A DNA stretch of 8,813 nt from DASQDT01 sp036380435. GTDB lineage: Bacteria; Acidobacteriota; Blastocatellia; Pyrinomonadales; Pyrinomonadaceae. The translations under genes were made by a program, and so were the position numbers. Below, piece after piece: positions 1-5,565 of this stretch. Positions within the stretch are counted from its first letter, which is position 1. The number at the start of each line of letters is the position of its first letter. The notes below the pieces were generated by a model that ran no database searches, had not been told where the DNA came from, and saw nothing but the letters and a program-made list of their open reading frames with translations. The stretch is from the NCBI GenBank assembly GCA_036380435.1, contig DASVES010000227.1, positions 1 through 8,813 on the forward strand, given 5' to 3'.

Positions 1-28
1 AACACGCTGACCCGAATCAAAGGCCGTC

Positions 29-43
29 GTCTAATATTTAGAC
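29..43. repeat. short perfect dyad, possible operator
   Basis: GTCTAA and TTAGAC flank a TAT centre, giving six perfectly matched pairs in an AT-rich patch inside GC-rich DNA. It lies four bases before the larger inverted repeat that starts at 47. The spacing would suit a small dimeric regulator, but no promoter could be assigned beside it. Seen directly; function unknown. Confidence 0.35.
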
Positions 44-46
44 ATT

Positions 47-170
47 CATTGATCGTCGCGCGCGGGCTTCGGAGGCGGTGCGACCGTAGGAGGCGGCAGG
101 CCCGGGGGGGACGGGCCGGGTCGCCGCGGGCGGCCACCGCAAGGGCAGGGCGCGCGCGCGACGATCAATG
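47..170. repeat. nested inverted repeat with perfect 18-bp arms
   Basis: The outer arms at 47-64 and 153-170 are exact reverse complements over 18 bases, beginning CATTGATCG and ending CGATCAATG. Inside are further nested complementary pairs: 75-80 with 135-140 (GCGGTG/CACCGC), 81-85 with 119-123 (CGACC/GGTCG), and 99-104 with 112-117 (GGCCCG/CGGGCC) closing a G-rich loop. A transcript would fold into one long, interrupted stem. No target-site duplication is visible at the ends. It could be a small non-autonomous mobile element, a structured RNA, or a processing or termination element. The 18-bp arms are too long for chance; the inner pairs are weaker evidence because the DNA is very GC-rich. 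Confidence 0.6.
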
Positions 171-217
171 GAAAACGATTCGCGGGTTTCCAACTTCAGG
201 CGGGAAAGTTCTGCCGG

Positions 218-267
218 GGCCTGCTCCTTAGCAACGGCGGGAGCAGGCCGGGCGGGACATGTTTTTT
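218..267 (+). terminator. hairpin with downstream T run, possible terminator or leader element before rnk
   Basis: GGCCTGCTCC at 218-227 pairs perfectly with GGAGCAGGCC at 240-249 across a 12-base loop. A run of six T follows at 262-267. The T run begins 12 bases beyond the stem rather than directly after it, so this is not a textbook intrinsic terminator. It could end a transcript arriving from outside the window or act in the leader of rnk. The sequence TATAAC at 267-272 resembles a -10 box, but no matching -35 was seen. Confidence 0.35.
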
Positions 268-310
268 ATAACGCCTGATTTGACCCGCCGCCCAGGAGCT
301 GAGGAAAGAT

Positions 311-754
311 ATGAAAGTAGTCGAGGCAGATATGGTCAAGGAAGCAACGATTTACATCACCGAGGTTGACCGGCAGCGGCTGGAGAAGCTGGTCGAGATC
401 GCCGATGAGCGCGACCGTTTGGCGAGTGACGAGAACCTTCGCAGGCTTGAGCACGAGTTAGAGAGGGCTGAGACGGTCGCGCCAGAGGTCGTGCCCGCCG
501 ACGTGATCACCATGCGCTCGAAAGTTAGTCTCAGGGACCTGAACACGGGCGAGGAGATGGTCTACACGCTGGTCTTCCCGACGGAGGCGAATTTCGACGA
601 GGGAAAGATCTCCGTCTTAGCCCCCGTCGGGACGGCGCTGCTCGGCTACCGCGTGGGAGACCTAATCGAGTGGCAAGTCCCGTCCGGCCTGAGGAGATTA
701 AAAGTCGAAGAGATTCTCTACCAGCCCGAGGCGGCGGGCGAGTACAACCTGTGA
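311..754 (+). CDS. rnk: Rnk-type nucleoside diphosphate kinase regulator (GreA/GreB C-terminal-like fold)
   Basis: The 147-residue product matches the Rnk family, whose E. coli member is 136 residues. Rnk resembles transcript cleavage factors GreA/GreB, binds RNA polymerase near the secondary channel, and was named for its effect on nucleoside diphosphate kinase levels. Residues about 14-56 form a charged helical N-terminal segment. Residues about 64-147 are the FKBP-like domain with the family stretches DVITM (64-68), SVLAPVGTALLG (101-112), VGD (115-117) and YQPEAAGEY near the C-terminus. The N-terminal part is shorter than a true Gre coiled coil, which favours Rnk over GreA/B. The ATG at 311 is chosen because GAGG at 301-304 lies six bases upstream; ATG at 332 is a weaker alternative. 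It converges with the flavoprotein gene, with 67 bases between the stop codons. Confidence 0.88.
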   Translation: MKVVEADMVKEATIYITEVDRQRLEKLVEIADERDRLASDENLRRLEHELERAETVAPEVVPADVITMRSKVSLRDLNTGEEMVYTLVFPTEANFDEGKISVLAPVGTALLGYRVGDLIEWQVPSGLRRLKVEEILYQPEAAGEYNL

Positions 755-803
755 CGATCCGCGCGCCGAATCACAGGGCAGGTCGTCGTTGAATTTGAGC
801 CGC

Positions 804-823
804 CCGCAGACTTGATGCGGTTT
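804..823 (+). terminator. weak hairpin after rnk
   Basis: CCGCA at 804-808 pairs with TGCGG at 816-820 around a seven-base loop, followed by TTT. It sits in the convergent gap after rnk and could end that transcript. The stem is only five pairs, so this is a tentative call. Confidence 0.2.
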
Positions 824-1916
824 ACTTGGGCCGGGGGTCTTGCACCCGCTCTCCGGGCTGGGGGAGTTTCCCGGCGCGCGCCAGCCCCACGGCCTCGATC
901 AGGATTTTCGCGGCGTTTCGCACCTCCGCATGAAACGCCTCGTCACGGTCGAGCGCGTCGTGACTGGTGGCGTAAGGCTCGTAGTAGCCGACGTAGCGAT
1001 CAATCGTCGCCGCGTGGCCCGCTTGGACCAGATTCATATCAAGGAGCCAATCCGTGAGCGAGCGGCGGAGCACCTCCGCGCCGGCGGCGTCTCCGTGGAC
1101 GACCACTGAAAAGAGCCGGCCCGCCAGGTGTCGCGGATAGCTCCAGCCCTGAAGTTCTATCGCCTTCGCCTCCTCGGGATTCTTGCCGTGCGTCGTGGTC
1201 GGGTCGGGGTTGCCGCCGTCGGCGCAGACCAGCCGATCCATCATCAGCTTGAGAACGCTCGGTGACTGATACCAGTAGACCGGGGTGACGATCATCACGC
1301 CGTGCGCGGCCACCCAGCGCGGGTAGATTTCGTTCATCCAGTCGTTGACCTGTCCCATCGCGTGATTCGGGTAACAGGAGCAGGGCCAGTGGCAGAGCGG
1401 CATCGCCGTCGAGACGCACGCCTTGCAAGGCAAGATCTGGCGGCCGTACTGCGCCGTCAGCATCGACAGGTCGAGCAGGTCGCACTCGAAGCCTTCAGCA
1501 CCCTCAATCTCCTGCCGCGCCATTTGAACCAGTCGGAACGTCTTGGACATCTCGCCCGGGCACGTCTGGTCGTGCCGCGCGGCGCCGCACACTAACAGTA
1601 TGCGTGACGGGCCTGCGGGGTCACGTTGGCGCTCTTCCGCCAACAAGATTTGTTCCCGCGCTTCGAGCCACTCCACGGGCAGCTCGAAGTCCGGATCATG
1701 GAAGCCGGGGCCCGCTTTTCGCTTGCGCGGGCTCTTGTGATATTCGTCGTAATTTGTCCAGGCGACTTCGATCACCCGGTCGATCTCTGATCGGACCGCG
1801 TCGAACGCGGGGTCGTAGAACCTTTCGGACAGACGGCGGATGAACTCCTCCCGGCTGAGCTTAACGTCGCCCTGCCCCTTACGCGGTTGCGGGATTGATT
1901 TTGAATTATTCGTCAT
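822..1916 (-). CDS. flavodoxin-fold NAD(P)H-dependent oxidoreductase (FMN reductase-like) with cysteine cluster
   Basis: The 364-residue product has a flavodoxin/NADPH-dependent FMN reductase core from about residue 104 to 350. It begins with a beta strand and phosphate-loop-like region (RILLVCGAARHDQ, 105-117). The segment IVTPVYWYQSPSVLKLMMDR (209-228) is typical of the flavin-binding loop and following helix in this superfamily. Members usually carry FMN and reduce flavins, quinones or small molecules with NAD(P)H; the substrate here is unknown. Two features stand out. There is a roughly 100-residue charged N-terminal extension. There are also five cysteines at 164, 167, 175, 179 and 181 (CX2CX7CX3CXC), which could bind a metal or Fe-S cluster as in iron-sulfur flavoproteins. 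No clear Shine-Dalgarno precedes the ATG at 1916, so the start is less certain. No membrane segment or signal peptide is evident. Confidence 0.8.
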   Translation of the reverse strand: MTNNSKSIPQPRKGQGDVKLSREEFIRRLSERFYDPAFDAVRSEIDRVIEVAWTNYDEYHKSPRKRKAGPGFHDPDFELPVEWLEAREQILLAEERQRDPAGPSRILLVCGAARHDQTCPGEMSKTFRLVQMARQEIEGAEGFECDLLDLSMLTAQYGRQILPCKACVSTAMPLCHWPCSCYPNHAMGQVNDWMNEIYPRWVAAHGVMIVTPVYWYQSPSVLKLMMDRLVCADGGNPDPTTTHGKNPEEAKAIELQGWSYPRHLAGRLFSVVVHGDAAGAEVLRRSLTDWLLDMNLVQAGHAATIDRYVGYYEPYATSHDALDRDEAFHAEVRNAAKILIEAVGLARAGKLPQPGERVQDPRPK

Positions 1917-2192
1917 AGAGGTATTGAGAACTGCTCACCTAATCATTATCTCACGCATCAAGGGCCGCGGGTTATAAAGCATTCTTCGGTGTAGCAGCAA
2001 ATCAGCGCTAAGTCCTCCCCGGCACTGACTCGTCACACTTTTTACAATCCAACTCGACGCCTACCCGACTCTCTCGCCCCTCTGGTGTCAACACCCGCGG
2101 GCGCACCGTAGAAGGCGGGTGGGGTCGCACGTGCTGCCGGTCACGACGATCTTCATGCCTATGCATTAGGCGCGATGAGGTGGCACTGGTAA

Positions 2193-2206
2193 GCGTGATA
2201 TCACGC
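2193..2206. promoter_or_regulatory. perfect 14-base palindrome, candidate operator
   Basis: GCGTGATATCACGC reads the same on both strands. It lies 180 bases before the baeRF start codon and nearly 280 bases before the divergent flavoprotein gene. Its length and position suit a dimeric repressor or activator site, but the regulator is unknown and no promoter boxes could be placed confidently beside it. Confidence 0.35.
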
Positions 2207-2369
2207 GCGCCCCATGATTGTTATCACTCGACGCTTCACGCGCCGGGATCGACCCTCGGCGCTTCCGACCGAGGATTAAAAGCAAGTGTAAACACTCATA
2301 GATCACAGGAGTTAATACGCTATCTCTCGCCAGCGTTATCGCTTAGGTTAGGGGTAACGATTTCGCCGC

Positions 2370-2375
2370 AGGAGG
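2370..2375 (+). promoter_or_regulatory. Shine-Dalgarno AGGAGG for the baeRF gene
   Basis: AGGAGG ends 10 bases before ATG 2386, 13 before ATG 2389 and 19 before ATG 2395, all in one frame. The spacing favours 2386 or 2389 as the true start. Confidence 0.6.
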
Positions 2376-2385
2376 CGGTCTTTAG

Positions 2386-3531
2386 ATGATGGAAATGACA
2401 GACGTGACGCTCACCGAGCAGTTGGACGAGTTGGCGGCTTTCGAGCCGACCGAATACCCGTTCGTCAGCCTCTACCTGAACACGCAGGCCGACCAGCACG
2501 GGCGCGACAATTTCGAGTCCTTCGTGCGCAAGGAGTTTAAGGCGCGCGCCAAAGCGTTCGCGCCGGAGTCCCTTGAGCTGGCGAGCTTTGAGCGTGACAC
2601 CGCCCGCATCAAGAAATATTTACGGGATGAGTTACGGCCTTCGGCGAACGGTGTCGCCATCTTCGCCTGCGCCGGCGCGGGCGATTACTTCAGGGCGGTG
2701 CAGCTCGACGCGCCCGTCAGGCGGCATCAGTTGCACGTCTACCAGGAACCGTACCTCTACCCGCTGGCGCGCCTGCTCGATCAGCACCCGCGCTACGTCG
2801 CGCTGATCGCCGACACGAACTCGGCGCGCCTGTTCGTCTTCGGCCTGGGCAAGACGGTGAGCAGTTCGGAGGTGCGCAGCGCCAAGGTGAGCCGCACGCA
2901 GGGCCGGGGCTGGTCGCAGATGCGCTACCAGCGGCACGTGGACAACTACCACCTGCTCCACGCCAAAGAGGTGGTTGAGATGCTCGGACGCGTCGTGCGC
3001 GAGGAGGCGGCGGATCACGTCGTCATCGCCGGAGACGAAGTGATCCGCCCACTGCTCCGGGAGCAGTTGCCGCCGCACCTCGCTGACAAGGTGATCGACG
3101 TGCTGCGGCTCGACATCAGGACGCCCGAACACGAAATCTTAGAGGCGACGATGGAAGCCCTCAGAGAGCACAACCTGCAAACGGATGCCGAAAGGGTAAG
3201 GCGGTTGCTGGACGAGTACCGCGCCGGCGGCCTGGCGGTCGTCGGAGTGCGCGACACGCTCACCGCGCTCTATCAGGGTCAGGTGGACGAGCTGCTTCTG
3301 AGCGCCTCGGCGCAAGAGATCGTCTGCGACGAAGAAGATTTTGACGAGGCTATGGCGGACGGCGACTTACCCGGTCAACACGCCCTTCGCGGTCGTGAGC
3401 CGCACCTGGTGGCTGCGGACTTACTCGTCACACGCGCGAGGCTGTCGGGCGCGCGTGTCACCTTCATCGAGGACGCGGCGCTGCTCGCCGGGGTCGGGGG
3501 CTGCGGCGCTCTGCTTCGATACCGTCTTTAA
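2386..3531 (+). CDS. bacterial archaeo-eukaryotic release factor (baeRF) / Vms1-like protein
   Basis: The 381-residue product resembles the bacterial eRF1-like (baeRF, Vms1/Ankzf1-related) families. Eukaryotic relatives cleave peptidyl-tRNA on stalled ribosomes; the bacterial members are proposed to act in ribosome rescue or stress, mostly without direct proof. Residues about 15-130 form the N-terminal domain. Residues about 135-245 form the eRF1 domain 2-like region, starting RYVALIADTNSARLFVF. It carries GRGWSQMRYQRH at 173-184, where eRF1 has its catalytic GGQ loop, so a Gln (178 or 182) is present. Residues about 285-381 match the eRF1 domain 3/L7Ae-like end, including GARVTFIED and the closing GALLRYRL. 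It is first in a + strand series ending in dps. The exact Pfam subfamily could not be fixed by eye. Confidence 0.8.
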   Translation: MMEMTDVTLTEQLDELAAFEPTEYPFVSLYLNTQADQHGRDNFESFVRKEFKARAKAFAPESLELASFERDTARIKKYLRDELRPSANGVAIFACAGAGDYFRAVQLDAPVRRHQLHVYQEPYLYPLARLLDQHPRYVALIADTNSARLFVFGLGKTVSSSEVRSAKVSRTQGRGWSQMRYQRHVDNYHLLHAKEVVEMLGRVVREEAADHVVIAGDEVIRPLLREQLPPHLADKVIDVLRLDIRTPEHEILEATMEALREHNLQTDAERVRRLLDEYRAGGLAVVGVRDTLTALYQGQVDELLLSASAQEIVCDEEDFDEAMADGDLPGQHALRGREPHLVAADLLVTRARLSGARVTFIEDAALLAGVGGCGALLRYRL

Positions 3532-3664
3532 TCGCGGGCACGCCGTCTTCGGCTCGAACGCCTACCGGGCGCTGTGAGGGTCGCGCAGGCCCTTTCTGGT
3601 GACGCGACGGGCGGGTCACACCGCCACGCCTCGTGATGCGCAAGTCTATAGGGAGGGTTACTGA

Positions 3665-3940
3665 GTGTTCACGAAGTTCCATCACATGCTGGCGGCGCGC
3701 AGGCGACGGCGGGCGCTCGTAAAAATTCGCCAAGGGTTCGCGCGGTGCGGACACCCTTTGGACGGATTGTCCGACGCCGACATAGAGGCGTCCCTGCCGC
3801 CGGGCATGTGCGAAACGCCGCCCGACTATCTGGGCGCGAAGACGATCAGCCGCGCGCTACGGCGGCTGTCAACCGGCGCCGCAGGTGAGCACGGGCACGC
3901 ACGAAGGGAGGTGAGAAGGGATGTCGGTTATGGGGGGTGA
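3665..3940 (+). CDS. small basic protein of unknown function
   Basis: A 91-residue frame starts at GTG 3665, seven bases after GGGAGGG at 3651-3657, which is a strong ribosome-binding site. The N-terminus is very basic (AARRRRRALVKIRQGFAR, 10-27). It is followed by an acidic helix-like stretch (LDGLSDADIEASLPPG) and a second basic patch near residues 62-86. No domain is recognised and no membrane segment is seen. The charge pattern would fit nucleic-acid or ribosome binding, but that is speculation. Its end overlaps the next gene's start by 20 bases, so translational coupling is likely. The strong binding site and its position in a co-directional series argue that it is real; the GC-rich, Arg-rich composition is the main reason for doubt. 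Confidence 0.5.
   Translation: MFTKFHHMLAARRRRRALVKIRQGFARCGHPLDGLSDADIEASLPPGMCETPPDYLGAKTISRALRRLSTGAAGEHGHARREVRRDVGYGG
3907..3914 (+). promoter_or_regulatory. near-perfect Shine-Dalgarno GGAGGTGA for the frameshifted zinc-ribbon gene
   Basis: GGAGGTGA is an eight-base match to the anti-Shine-Dalgarno of 16S rRNA and ends six bases before ATG 3921. It lies inside the end of the preceding 91-codon gene. This is the main evidence that the very short frame after it is translated. Confidence 0.65.
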
Positions 3941-4072
3941 GGTCATTCGCCACTGCGAGAAGTGTGACAGGGAGAGCAACTATCTCACCAATTTTTTTTA
4001 GTCCGCACAACGGTGCCGGAGCTGTTCTGCTGGGAGTGTGGAGCAGGAGGATCAGCGCAGCATGAGGTTTAG
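3921..4072 (+). CDS. 50-residue zinc-ribbon protein interrupted by an apparent -1 frameshift
   Basis: Frame zero runs from ATG 3921 to TAG 3999-4001 and gives 26 residues containing CEKC (12-15). A run of eight T at 3992-3999 directly precedes and enters that stop. Slipping back one base at AAT-TTT-TTT, or adding one T, continues as Leu, then VRTTVPELFCWECGAG, and stops at TAG 4070-4072. The joined 50-residue product has CX2C at 12-15 and CX2C at 37-40, a complete four-cysteine zinc ribbon that neither half has alone. That reunion, plus an eight-base Shine-Dalgarno at 3907-3914, supports one gene. Possible explanations are programmed -1 frameshifting or transcript slippage on the T run, a homopolymer sequencing error, or a true mutation. 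The gene lies 74 bases before dps. Function unknown; small zinc ribbons often bind nucleic acid or protein. Confidence 0.6.
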
Positions 4073-4131
4073 TCCGTCGTGGACACGACAGCGGCGCGTG
4101 ATCAGTAGGGCTTATTGACGAGGACGAAAAG

Positions 4132-4139
4132 GGAGGTGG
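4132..4139 (+). promoter_or_regulatory. Shine-Dalgarno GGAGGTGG for dps
   Basis: GGAGGTGG lies seven bases before ATG 4147 and fixes that codon as the dps start. It is among the strongest ribosome-binding sites in the window, as expected for an abundant protein. Confidence 0.65.
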
Positions 4140-4146
4140 AAAGAAG

Positions 4147-4680
4147 ATGACGAGTGCGGTTGCGGCCGAAATCGAAGTAAAGCCTTTCGGCATCAAGGGC
4201 GAGGCGAAGGACGGACGGGAGATAGCGAATGGGCTGTCCCACGTGCTGGCCGACACTTACACGCTGTATCTGAAGACGCACAGCTACCACTGGAACGTGA
4301 CGGGGCCGATGTTCCACACGCTGCACCTGCTGTTCGAGGAGCAGTATCGAGAACTGTGGGCGGCGGGCGACCGTGTCGCCGAGCGCATCCGCGCGCTGGG
4401 CTTCCCCGCGCCGGGATCCTTCAAGGAGTTCTCCAAGCTCACCTACCTACAGGAGGCCGAAGGCGTCCCCACGGCAGCGAAGATGATCCGCCAACTGGTC
4501 CGGGACCACGAGACGGCCGCCCGCACGGCGCGCTGGACGCTGTCGGTCGCGCGCTCGGCGGTGGACGCGCCGACTGAAGACCTCCTGACCCAGCGTCTGG
4601 CGGCGCACGACAGGGCCGCGTGGATGCTCAGAAGCCTGCTTGCCGACGAGAAGATGAGTGCGGACGAGCAAGTCTGGTGA
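4147..4680 (+). CDS. dps: Dps-family ferritin-like DNA-protection / iron-storage protein
   Basis: The 177-residue product is a Dps family member. These form 12-subunit shells in the cytoplasm that oxidise Fe(II) using hydrogen peroxide, store iron and often bind DNA during starvation. The inter-subunit ferroxidase residues can be matched to E. coli Dps with a constant offset of three: His48 (in YHWN), His60, Glu64 (Asp67 in E. coli), Asp75 and Glu79 (in GDRVAERIRALG). The four-helix bundle covers about residues 26-170. The first 25 residues hold several lysines and acids and could be the flexible tail that contacts DNA in some homologues. Length is near the usual 160-180. The start is set by GGAGGTGG at 4132-4139. 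No OxyR or PerR site could be identified upstream. Confidence 0.93.
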   Translation: MTSAVAAEIEVKPFGIKGEAKDGREIANGLSHVLADTYTLYLKTHSYHWNVTGPMFHTLHLLFEEQYRELWAAGDRVAERIRALGFPAPGSFKEFSKLTYLQEAEGVPTAAKMIRQLVRDHETAARTARWTLSVARSAVDAPTEDLLTQRLAAHDRAAWMLRSLLADEKMSADEQVW

Positions 4681-4728
4681 AGGCGCGGGGTGCAGGCGGT
4701 CGCGCGACCCGCGCTCGGAAGATCTGAA

Positions 4729-4753
4729 GGAGAACTGGCGCGGCCCAGTCTCC
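4729..4753 (+). terminator. hairpin downstream of dps
   Basis: GGAGAACTGG at 4729-4738 pairs with CCAGTCTCC at 4745-4753, nine pairs with one bulged A, around a six-base loop. It lies about 50 bases after the dps stop codon and could end or stabilise that transcript. No T run follows, so a Rho-independent terminator is not well supported. Confidence 0.3.
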
Positions 4754-4783
4754 TGTCGGCCGAGGATTGGAGGCGAGAAGTAG

Positions 4784-4810
4784 ACGAAAAGAACCACCAG
4801 AGGTGGGTTC
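4784..4810 (-). terminator. intrinsic terminator for tRNA-Ser transcript
   Basis: Read on the - strand, GAACCCACC (4810-4802), loop TCT and GGTGGTTC (4798-4791) form eight pairs with one bulged C. TTTTCGTC follows at once (4790-4783). This is the best intrinsic terminator in the right half of the window. It lies 75 bases beyond the encoded CCA of tRNA-Ser on the same strand. Confidence 0.55.
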
Positions 4811-4885
4811 GCGTGGGGGTCAGGATGCGGCAAGTAAAATGCGGAAAATCGAAACCTCGAAATCCCCGCAAGACCTTGAAATAAA

Positions 4886-4975
<90 letters not shown>

Positions 4976-4985
4976 GTAAAGGGCG

Positions 4986-5065
4986 AGAGGTTAGAGGTCA
5001 GAGGTTAGAGGTTAGTAAAAGCAATCCGTTATTTACTAACCTCTAACCTCTAACCTCTGACCTCT
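4986..5065. repeat. heptad (AGAGGTY) inverted repeat between tRNA-Ser and tadA
   Basis: The 34-base arms at 4986-5019 and 5032-5065 are reverse complements with two mismatches, around a 12-base loop. Each arm is a tandem run of a seven-base unit, AGAGGTT or AGAGGTC. The same unit builds the hairpin at 7066-7144, so this is an interspersed family. On the - strand it begins inside the end of tadA: the last codons of tadA (after KT, reading EVRG and TAG at 5052-5050) are made of repeat units. The hairpin then ends 11 bases before the 5' end of tRNA-Ser. It may act as the tadA terminator or separate the mRNA from the tRNA precursor; function is inferred. Confidence 0.85.
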
Positions 5066-5565
5066 GTCTTCCGGCGCTGGCGGAAGAACTCCTGCATCAA
5101 CGCGCGACAGTCTGCTTCGAGCACGCCGGCCGTTAGTTCCAGACGATGATTCAAAGAGCCGGAGTCGCAGACGCGGAAGACCGACTCGACGGCGCCGGCC
5201 CGCTCGTCGCGCGCGCCGTAAACCAACCTCGCGATCCTCGCCTGGACGAGCGCGCCGGCGCACATGGCGCATGGCTCGATGGTCGAGTAAAGGGTCGCGC
5301 CCGTCAGGCGGTAGTTGCCCGCGCGGCGCGCGGCCTCGCGCAGGGCGACCACCTCGGCGTGGGCCGTCGGGTCGCAGTCGGTGCGCGTGCGATTGCCGGC
5401 GACGGCGAGCACGCTCATTCCGTCTGGCGCGACGACCACGGCGCCGACCGGCACCTCGCCGCGGAGCGCGGCTTCGCGCGCCGCCGCGACGGCCTCGCGC
5501 ATCCAACGCGCGTCTCCGCTCTCGGCCTCGGCCGCGTCAGTTTCCGGCGATTCATGCGTCCGCAT
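5050..5565 (-). CDS. tadA: tRNA-specific adenosine deaminase TadA
   Basis: The 171-residue product is a cytidine/deoxycytidylate deaminase-fold enzyme matching TadA. TadA converts adenosine 34 of tRNA-Arg(ACG) to inosine so that one tRNA can read several arginine codons. The zinc and catalytic residues are present: HAE at 69-71 (His ligand and proton-shuttling Glu) and PCAMC at 98-102 (Cys99 and Cys102 ligands). The segments GEVPVGAVVV (36-45), AGNRTRTDCDPTAHAE and NHRLELTAGVLE (139-150) are typical. The start is ATG 5565; no good Shine-Dalgarno is visible. The first 20 residues are poorly conserved in type, so a later start such as Met22 is possible. The C-terminal four residues and stop come from the heptad repeat, implying the repeat replaced or extended the original end. 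Confidence 0.93.
   Translation of the reverse strand: MRTHESPETDAAEAESGDARWMREAVAAAREAALRGEVPVGAVVVAPDGMSVLAVAGNRTRTDCDPTAHAEVVALREAARRAGNYRLTGATLYSTIEPCAMCAGALVQARIARLVYGARDERAGAVESVFRVCDSGSLNHRLELTAGVLEADCRALMQEFFRQRRKTEVRG

Larger units (their letters stand above)
1917..2385. other. 470-base divergent intergenic region
   Basis: This gap separates the divergent flavoprotein and baeRF genes and should hold both promoters. It contains the perfect palindrome at 2193-2206. A hairpin pairs CCTCGG (2254-2259) with CCGAGG (2269-2274). Two similar dyads, GTGTCAACAC (2085-2094) and GTGTAAACAC (2286-2295), lie 201 bases apart. ATTATC at 1945-1950 reads GATAAT on the - strand and could be a -10 box for the flavoprotein gene, though no good -35 was found. 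A 69-codon open frame at 2180-2389 does not look coding. Confidence 0.5.

Noticed and set aside
49..231. 60-codon open frame inside the nested inverted repeat
   Set aside because: Arg/Gly-rich translation of GC-rich repeat sequence, no ribosome-binding site.
2180..2389. 69-codon open frame overlapping the baeRF start by an ATGA
   Set aside because: GTG start, no recognisable domain, low-complexity mixed composition, and it covers palindromes and hairpins of a promoter region. The ATGA overlap is probably chance.
4690..4884. 64-codon open frame after dps
   Set aside because: It spans the dps-side hairpin and the tRNA terminator, has no ribosome-binding site and no recognisable domain.
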